44,123 nucleotides of DNA, from assembly GCA_040901445.1 (NCBI GenBank), contig JBBDYQ010000008.1, positions 1-44,123 of the forward strand, given 5' to 3'. Shown here piece after piece: positions 40,026 through 44,123 of the stretch. The position numbers and the translations under genes are program-made. The notes beneath the pieces are model-generated. The model ran no database searches and was not told the origin of the DNA. It saw nothing but the letters and a program-made list of their open reading frames with translations. Within the stretch, counting starts at the first letter, position 1, and each line of letters opens with the position of its first letter. Origin of the DNA: Thermoleophilaceae bacterium. GTDB taxonomy: Bacteria > Actinomycetota > Thermoleophilia > Solirubrobacterales > Thermoleophilaceae.

Positions 40026-42452
40026 GTGGGCGTGCAACTGACGCCGACTGAGGCCCGTGGCCTCGCCTCGGACCCCCTCCCGCAGGTGCTGGCGGCGGCG
40101 CGGGAGCGGAGGGCGCGCGCGTCGGGCCTGGTCGTAACGTACTCGCCGAAGGTCTTCATCCCGCTGACGCAGCTCTGCCGCGACGTGTGCCATTACTGCA
40201 CCTTCGCCGCGGCGCCCCGGCGCGGGCAGCGCGCTTACATGGATCGAGAAGCCATCCTCTCGATTGCGCGGGCGGGCGCCGAGAGCGGATGCCACGAGGC
40301 GCTTTTCACGCTCGGCGACAAGCCGGAGCTGCGATATAAGGTGGCCCGAGAGGAGCTTGCTGAGCTGGGCTGCGCGAGCACCGTCGAGTACCTCGCGCGG
40401 ATGGCCGAGCTCGTCCTCGAGGAGACCGGGCTGCTTCCGCATGCGAACGCGGGCGCTCTCACCGCGGAGGAGCTGGCGCTGCTGCGCCGGGTCTGCCCCT
40501 CCCAGGGGATCATGCTGGAGAGCTCGGCCGCGCGCTTGGCTTGGCGCGGGGGACCCCACTTCGGCTCACCCGACAAGCGGCCCACGGTGCGGCTGGCGAC
40601 GATCGACGCCGCCGGTGAGCTCGCGATTCCGCTGACGACCGGCATCCTCGTGGGGATCGGTGAGACGCGGGCGGAGCGCATCGACGCCCTGCTGGCGATC
40701 CGCTCGCTGCACGCGCGCCACGGGCACATCCAGGAGGTGCTGGTCCAGAACTTCCGCGCGAAGTCGTCGACGAAGATGGCGGGGTTTCCGGAGCCGTCGC
40801 TGGACGAGCTGCTCTGGACAGCGGCGGTGGCGCGACTCGTGCTGCCGCCCGGCGTCTCGATCCAGGTACCGCCGAATCTCTCGTACGACGAGTTCCCACG
40901 GCTGCTCGATGCCGGCATCGACGACTGGGGCGGGATCTCGCCGGTCACGATCGACCACGTCAACCCCGAGGCGGGCTGGCCGCACGTCGACCGTCTGAGG
41001 GAGGCGACGCGAGCGGCGGGGCTCGAGCTGGTGCCGCGGCTCACGGTACATCCGCGCTATGCGCGCGATCCGGAGCGGTGGCTCGACAAGCGGCTCGTCC
41101 CGCAGGTGCTTCGGTTGACCGATGCCGACGGGCTCGCCCGCAGCGACGGCTGGATCGCCGGCCACAGCGCGAGTCCCCCTGCGGCCGATGGCTCGCCGGC
41201 GCCAGCTGCGACGCGTCGGGACGCGACCTCTCCGGTACGAAGCGCCCTCGACAGCGTCCGCCGAGGCGACCAGCTGGGCGAGGAGGAGCTGTGTGCGCTG
41301 TTCGGCGCTCGAGGGAGCGACCTGGCGGCGGTCGTGGGGGCTGCGGACCGGCTACGACGGGAAGTCTGCGGCGAAGAGGTGACCTACGTCGTCACGCGCA
41401 ACATCAACTACACGAACGTCTGCTACTTCCGATGTGGGTTCTGCGCGTTTTCCAAGGGCAAGCTCGCCCGCAACCTCCGTGGGCAGCCTTACGTGGTGCC
41501 GGTGGAGGAGATAGTGCGCCGCTCGCGTGAAGCCTGGGAGCGCGGCGCGGTCGAGCTGTGCCTGCAGGGAGGCATCCACCCCGGGTTCACCGGCGACTTC
41601 TACCTCGAGGTGCTCGAGGCGGTGAAGAGCGAGCTGCCCGAGCTCCACCTCCATGCGTTTTCGGCGCTGGAGGTCTGGCAGGGAGCTCAGACGCTGAACC
41701 TGTCCCTGGAGGAGTATCAGCGGCGGCTCTTGAGCGCCGGCCTGTCGTCGTTGCCGGGCACGGCGGCCGAGATCCTGGACGACGAGGTGCGCCGGGTGCT
41801 GTGCCCGGACAAGATTCCCACCGACGTCTGGCTGCGCGTGCATGACAGCGCCCACCGACTCGGCCTCAAGTCGACGACGACGGTGATGTTCGGACACATA
41901 GACGGACCGCGCAACTGGGCCCGGCACCTGATCGCGCTGCGCGAGCAGCAGAAGCTCACGGGCGGGTTCACGGAGTTCGTCCCCCTTCCGTTCGTGCACA
42001 TGGAGGCGCCGCTCTACCTGAGGGGCCAGGCGCGCCGCGGACCGACCTTCCGCGAGGCGATCCTGATGCACGCGGTGGGCCGGCTTGCGCTTCATCCGTG
42101 GATCACGAACGTCCAGGCCTCGTGGACAAAGCTGGGCGTCGAAGGGGCCCAGGTGGCCCTGAGGAGTGGCGCCAACGACTTCGGCGGCACCTTGATGAAC
42201 GAGTCGATCTCACGCGCCGCGGGGGCCCGTCACGGGCAGGAGATGCCGCCTGAGCGGATCGAGGCCGCAGTGCGCTCGATTGGGCGGCGTCCACGCCAGC
42301 GGACGACCCTGTACGCGACCCCAGATCCGGAGCGCGTACGCCTCTCACATGGGGCGCCGCCGCTGCGCGAGCCGGTGCAGCTGCGCGCCGAGGAGGCGGG
42401 GCTGCGCCGCCCGGCGAAGCTCCTCAGGTCGGCCGTGCCTGCAGGCGGCTGA
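40026..42452 (+). CDS. fbiC: FO synthase, fused CofG-CofH (F420 biosynthesis)
   Basis: This 808-residue bifunctional radical SAM enzyme makes 7,8-didemethyl-8-hydroxy-5-deazariboflavin (FO) from tyrosine and 5-amino-6-ribitylaminouracil, the chromophore step of F420 biosynthesis. The CofG half carries CRDVCHYC (Cys51, Cys55, Cys58). The CofH half carries CYFRCGFC (Cys466, Cys470, Cys473). The linker near 385-420 is Ala/Pro-rich. Both halves look complete (ETGLLPHANAG; LCLQGGIHPGF; LPGTAAEILDDEVR). The start is probably GTG 40026, with weak signals. It is unusual here, between catabolic genes, and may support F420-dependent enzymes of this island such as the LLM protein at 32243. Confidence 0.95.
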   Translation: MGVQLTPTEARGLASDPLPQVLAAARERRARASGLVVTYSPKVFIPLTQLCRDVCHYCTFAAAPRRGQRAYMDREAILSIARAGAESGCHEALFTLGDKPELRYKVAREELAELGCASTVEYLARMAELVLEETGLLPHANAGALTAEELALLRRVCPSQGIMLESSAARLAWRGGPHFGSPDKRPTVRLATIDAAGELAIPLTTGILVGIGETRAERIDALLAIRSLHARHGHIQEVLVQNFRAKSSTKMAGFPEPSLDELLWTAAVARLVLPPGVSIQVPPNLSYDEFPRLLDAGIDDWGGISPVTIDHVNPEAGWPHVDRLREATRAAGLELVPRLTVHPRYARDPERWLDKRLVPQVLRLTDADGLARSDGWIAGHSASPPAADGSPAPAATRRDATSPVRSALDSVRRGDQLGEEELCALFGARGSDLAAVVGAADRLRREVCGEEVTYVVTRNINYTNVCYFRCGFCAFSKGKLARNLRGQPYVVPVEEIVRRSREAWERGAVELCLQGGIHPGFTGDFYLEVLEAVKSELPELHLHAFSALEVWQGAQTLNLSLEEYQRRLLSAGLSSLPGTAAEILDDEVRRVLCPDKIPTDVWLRVHDSAHRLGLKSTTTVMFGHIDGPRNWARHLIALREQQKLTGGFTEFVPLPFVHMEAPLYLRGQARRGPTFREAILMHAVGRLALHPWITNVQASWTKLGVEGAQVALRSGANDFGGTLMNESISRAAGARHGQEMPPERIEAAVRSIGRRPRQRTTLYATPDPERVRLSHGAPPLREPVQLRAEEAGLRRPAKLLRSAVPAGG

Positions 42453-42455
42453 CGC

Positions 42456-43079
42456 ATGCTGCTCGAGGCTGAGCGTCACCTCGTTGCCCGCTACGGCGCG
42501 CGCATGTGGCGCGAGGGCCTCGTCACGGGTACCTACGGGAACATCAGCGTCTGCACCGGTGGCCGCATAGCGATCACTCCTACCGACATGCGGTACGGTG
42601 GGATGAAGCCCGCCGACGTCTGCGTCGTCGACCTGGCCGGCACTCAGATGGACGGTGGCGCGCGGCCCTCTTCGGAGCTTCGGATGCACGTGCTGCTGCA
42701 CGGCAGAGAGGGCGACGGCGCCATCGTCCATACGCATTCCCACTACGCGACGGCACTCGGCTGCGTGGTCGACGAGATCCCCGCGCTGCACTACGCGGTC
42801 GCCGAGTTCGGCGGGCCGATCCCGACGGTCCCCTACGAGCCTGCGGGGTCGGCCGACCTGGCCGAGCGGGTGCACGCAGCACTGGCGGACCGGGCTGGCG
42901 TGCTGTTGCAGAGTCATGGCGCGGTCACGATCGGCGCCTCTCTGCGGCAGGCCTACGCGCGGGCCGTGACGCTCGAATGGGTCGCGCGGATCTATCACCA
43001 CGCGCGGATGATCGGAGAGCCCCGGCGGTTGGAGGAGGCGCGCTTCGCGCAGCTCCCGCGGCGGAGTGCTACACCTTGA
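42456..43079 (+). CDS. Class II aldolase/adducin family protein
   Basis: This 207-residue zinc-dependent aldolase is of the fuculose-phosphate/ribulose-phosphate epimerase class. The phosphate-binding TGTYGNIS (about 24-31), acidic catalytic SSELRMH (about 72-78), zinc ligands HTHSHYATAL (about 92-101) and the third His in LQSHGAVTIG (about 150-159) are all present, so it should be active. It begins 3 nt after the fbiC stop and is surely co-transcribed. It could split an aldol product of the pathway. A link to F420 side-chain supply, as proposed for the fuculose-1-phosphate aldolase in methanogens, is possible but unproven in actinobacteria. Confidence 0.93.
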   Translation: MLLEAERHLVARYGARMWREGLVTGTYGNISVCTGGRIAITPTDMRYGGMKPADVCVVDLAGTQMDGGARPSSELRMHVLLHGREGDGAIVHTHSHYATALGCVVDEIPALHYAVAEFGGPIPTVPYEPAGSADLAERVHAALADRAGVLLQSHGAVTIGASLRQAYARAVTLEWVARIYHHARMIGEPRRLEEARFAQLPRRSATP

Positions 43080-43132
43080 GCCCGCGGGGGCCCCGTCCAG
43101 CCGCTCTCAGCGAGATGCGCTCGCGAGGCCTG

Positions 43133-43150
43133 CCACACCAACCGGTGTGG
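43133..43150. repeat. Small inverted repeat after the aldolase gene
   Basis: CCACACC and GGTGTGG pair as a 7-bp stem around a 4-nt loop, 54 nt after the aldolase stop. No T-run follows. It may help stabilise or end the operon mRNA. Confidence 0.35.
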
Positions 43151-43258
43151 ACCGACCGAACAGCACTCCACCGACCTTGGCGACCGGCGCAGCGGCCGCC
43201 ACCCCGACGGTGCTAGCGGCATCCGCTCGTGGTAGTAGACGCCCACGACGTCGCTAGC

Positions 43259-43298
43259 GGCAGGGCCAAGGCTTGTCCCTCCTCGCCTTGGCCCTGCC
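43259..43298. terminator. Perfect 14-bp stem hairpin, probable operon end
   Basis: GGCAGGGCCAAGGC (43259-43272) and GCCTTGGCCCTGCC (43285-43298) are exact reverse complements with a 12-nt loop. It is the longest perfect stem noticed in the window. It lies 180 nt after the aldolase stop. No U-tract follows, so it would be a non-canonical terminator as seen in high-GC genomes, or a protein-binding palindrome. The rest of 43080-43376 has no gene. A 10-nt direct repeat, GCTAGCGGCA, occurs at 43212 and 43253. Confidence 0.55.
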
Positions 43299-43376
43299 AT
43301 CGCCGACCTGCGGCGAGTCCGCGGAACGCAGGGGCGCGACTCGTTCGAGCTTTCCGTGTGTCGGAGGCGACCACCC

Positions 43377-43429
43377 TGTCAGGGCCGGTTGAAAACTGAA
43401 CCCCTTTGCGCCGGTTGAATGTTGACCCC
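43377..43429. repeat. Terminal tandem repeats of the second IS21-type element
   Basis: Two units of about 24 nt share the pattern CCGGTTGAA-x-x-TGA/TTGA-CCCC. They are likely IstA-binding sites at the end of the element. Confidence 0.7.
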
Positions 43430-43644
43430 GCGGTGAGAGCGACCGCTTGCGGAGCCGAGCCGTAGGCGAGGCGTAGCAGGCGGTCGGCGCGGCGCTGAGC
43501 GGGCATCTGAAGGCGGGGGAGTGGAACCGGGCGGCGGTTGGCGGCGAGATCGAGACCGTGGCGGCGGTATTTGAGCGATCTGGCCGTCGGCGAGGCTCTC
43601 AGCGCCGCTCTGCGGGCCTGGGCGGAGGCGCCGCGGGTGAGTTG

Positions 43645-44100
43645 TCAGCCGATCTCAGCGGGCGGCGCGGTGCCGAGGTCCTTGTCGCGCAGTCGGTAGG
43701 AGTCGCCCTTGAGGCTGAGGATCTCGGCGTGGTGGACGAGGCGGTCGATCATCGCGGCGGCGGTGGCGTCGTCGCCGAAGATCTCGCCCCAGGCCGAGAA
43801 CGGCTTGTTGCTGGTGGCGATCAGCGAGGCGCGCTCGTAGCGGCGGCTGACGAGCATGAACATCAGGTTCGCGGCCTGGGGGTCGAACGGGATGTAGCCG
43901 ACCTCGTCGCAGACGAGCAGCGGGTAGCGCTCGAGCCTGCGCAGCTCGTCGTCGAGGCGGCCCTGGCGCTGCGCGTCGGCGAGCAGCGCGACCCATTCGG
44001 TTGCGGTGTGGAAGATGACGCGCTGGCCGGCGAGGCAGGCGCGGATCGAGAGCGCGATCGCGAGGTGTGTCTTGCCGGTGCCGGGCGAGTAGGTGTCGCA
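43645..44100 (-). pseudogene. istB: IstB helper ATPase, N-terminally truncated
   Basis: About 151 codons of an IstB-type AAA+ ATPase remain. They begin just before Walker A (SPGTGKTHLAIAL) and continue through Walker B (LLVCDEVGYIPF) and SLIATSNKPFSAWGEIFGDD to the natural C-terminus. About 90 N-terminal residues are missing. An in-frame TAG lies at 44103-44101 and the sequence beyond does not look like IstB. The normal glycine loop start (G-P-P-G-T-G-K-T) has become YSPGTGKT, which places the junction close to here. It is clearly different from the complete istB at 9112. Confidence 0.85.
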
Positions 44101-44123
44101 CTACTCATTGTGTTGATCCGTTG

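Larger units (their letters stand above)
43377..44100 (-). mobile_element. Truncated IS21-family element, distinct from the first
   Basis: One terminus is visible: TGTCAGGGCCGG at 43377, followed by two related units (43381-43404 and 43405-43429), each holding CCGGTTGAA and ending in ACCCC. An istB remnant lies inside. Its terminal sequence differs from the element at 8938, so it is another IS21 type. The element breaks off near 44100, where unrelated sequence begins, so istA and the other end are missing. The stretch 43430-43644 between terminus and istB encodes nothing recognisable. Confidence 0.8.

Noticed and set aside
1-44123. CRISPR array, rRNA genes or a phage module
   Set aside because: I saw no regularly spaced short repeats, no rRNA-like sequence and no structural phage genes. 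The repeats present are IS ends, tRNA-derived copies and small hairpins.

Overview
The window looks like chromosomal DNA of a high-GC actinobacterium. The signs are frequent GTG and TTG starts, many 1-4 nt gene overlaps, a complete fused FO synthase for cofactor F420, LLM-fold oxidoreductases and lipoproteins with GC-rich leaders. My best guess is the Thermoleophilia/Solirubrobacterales type, but this rests on overall character and not on a marker gene. The right edge looks like a contig end inside a truncated insertion sequence.

Left part (1-8.9 kb). A small tautomerase is followed by a tRNA-Gly(CCC) neighbourhood. The intact tRNA (4801-4873, minus strand) has two displaced copies of its 3' half at 625 and 3267, which behave like old attachment sites. 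They bracket a two-component system plus a lipoprotein (783-3234) and a Fic-domain protein (3522-4718). No integrase is visible. Beyond the tRNA lies a tight plus-strand operon: CcmH-like, CcdA, MscS channel, ABC ATPase and ABC-2-type permease. An IS21-family element (8938-11561) with a frameshifted istA follows, then about 760 nt without a convincing gene.

Middle part (12.3-34.3 kb). This is a dense catabolic island. Minus-strand genes encode a hydantoinase/ketone-carboxylase pair (HyuA, and HyuB with a fused gamma-subunit-like zinc tail), a benzoate-CoA-ligase-like enzyme and a creatininase-fold protein that has lost metal ligands. Upstream of these are an RbsA-type ABC ATPase, two adjacent acyl-CoA dehydrogenase genes broken by three frameshifts, and a crotonase. 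A divergent permease and a substrate-binding lipoprotein probably complete the ABC importer. Next come a MaoC-like protein, an ACMSD-type amidohydrolase and a Crp/Fnr regulator. A second minus-strand operon follows, with four genes joined by 4-nt overlaps: LLM oxidoreductase, MaoC-like, creatininase with intact ligands, and a second benzoate-CoA-ligase-like enzyme. A PaaX-type repressor sits just upstream. The creatininase plus aryl-CoA-ligase pairing therefore occurs twice.

Right part (34.5-43.1 kb). A plus-strand gene run encodes an alpha/beta hydrolase, an FMN-dependent LLM monooxygenase, an MFS transporter, a RibB-like protein lacking its catalytic residues, a flavin reductase, a second alpha/beta hydrolase, FbiC and a class II aldolase. 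A perfect 14-bp stem hairpin follows. The window ends in the remnant of a second IS21-family element.

Working model (inference): the island imports an organic compound, probably aromatic, ketonic or heterocyclic. It activates the compound by carboxylation and/or CoA ligation, processes acyl-CoA intermediates, and uses flavin- and F420-dependent redox steps. PaaX and Crp-type proteins control it. The most unusual points are the repeated creatininase/ligase pairing, the HyuB-gamma fusion, and several paralogues that keep a fold but lose catalytic residues.
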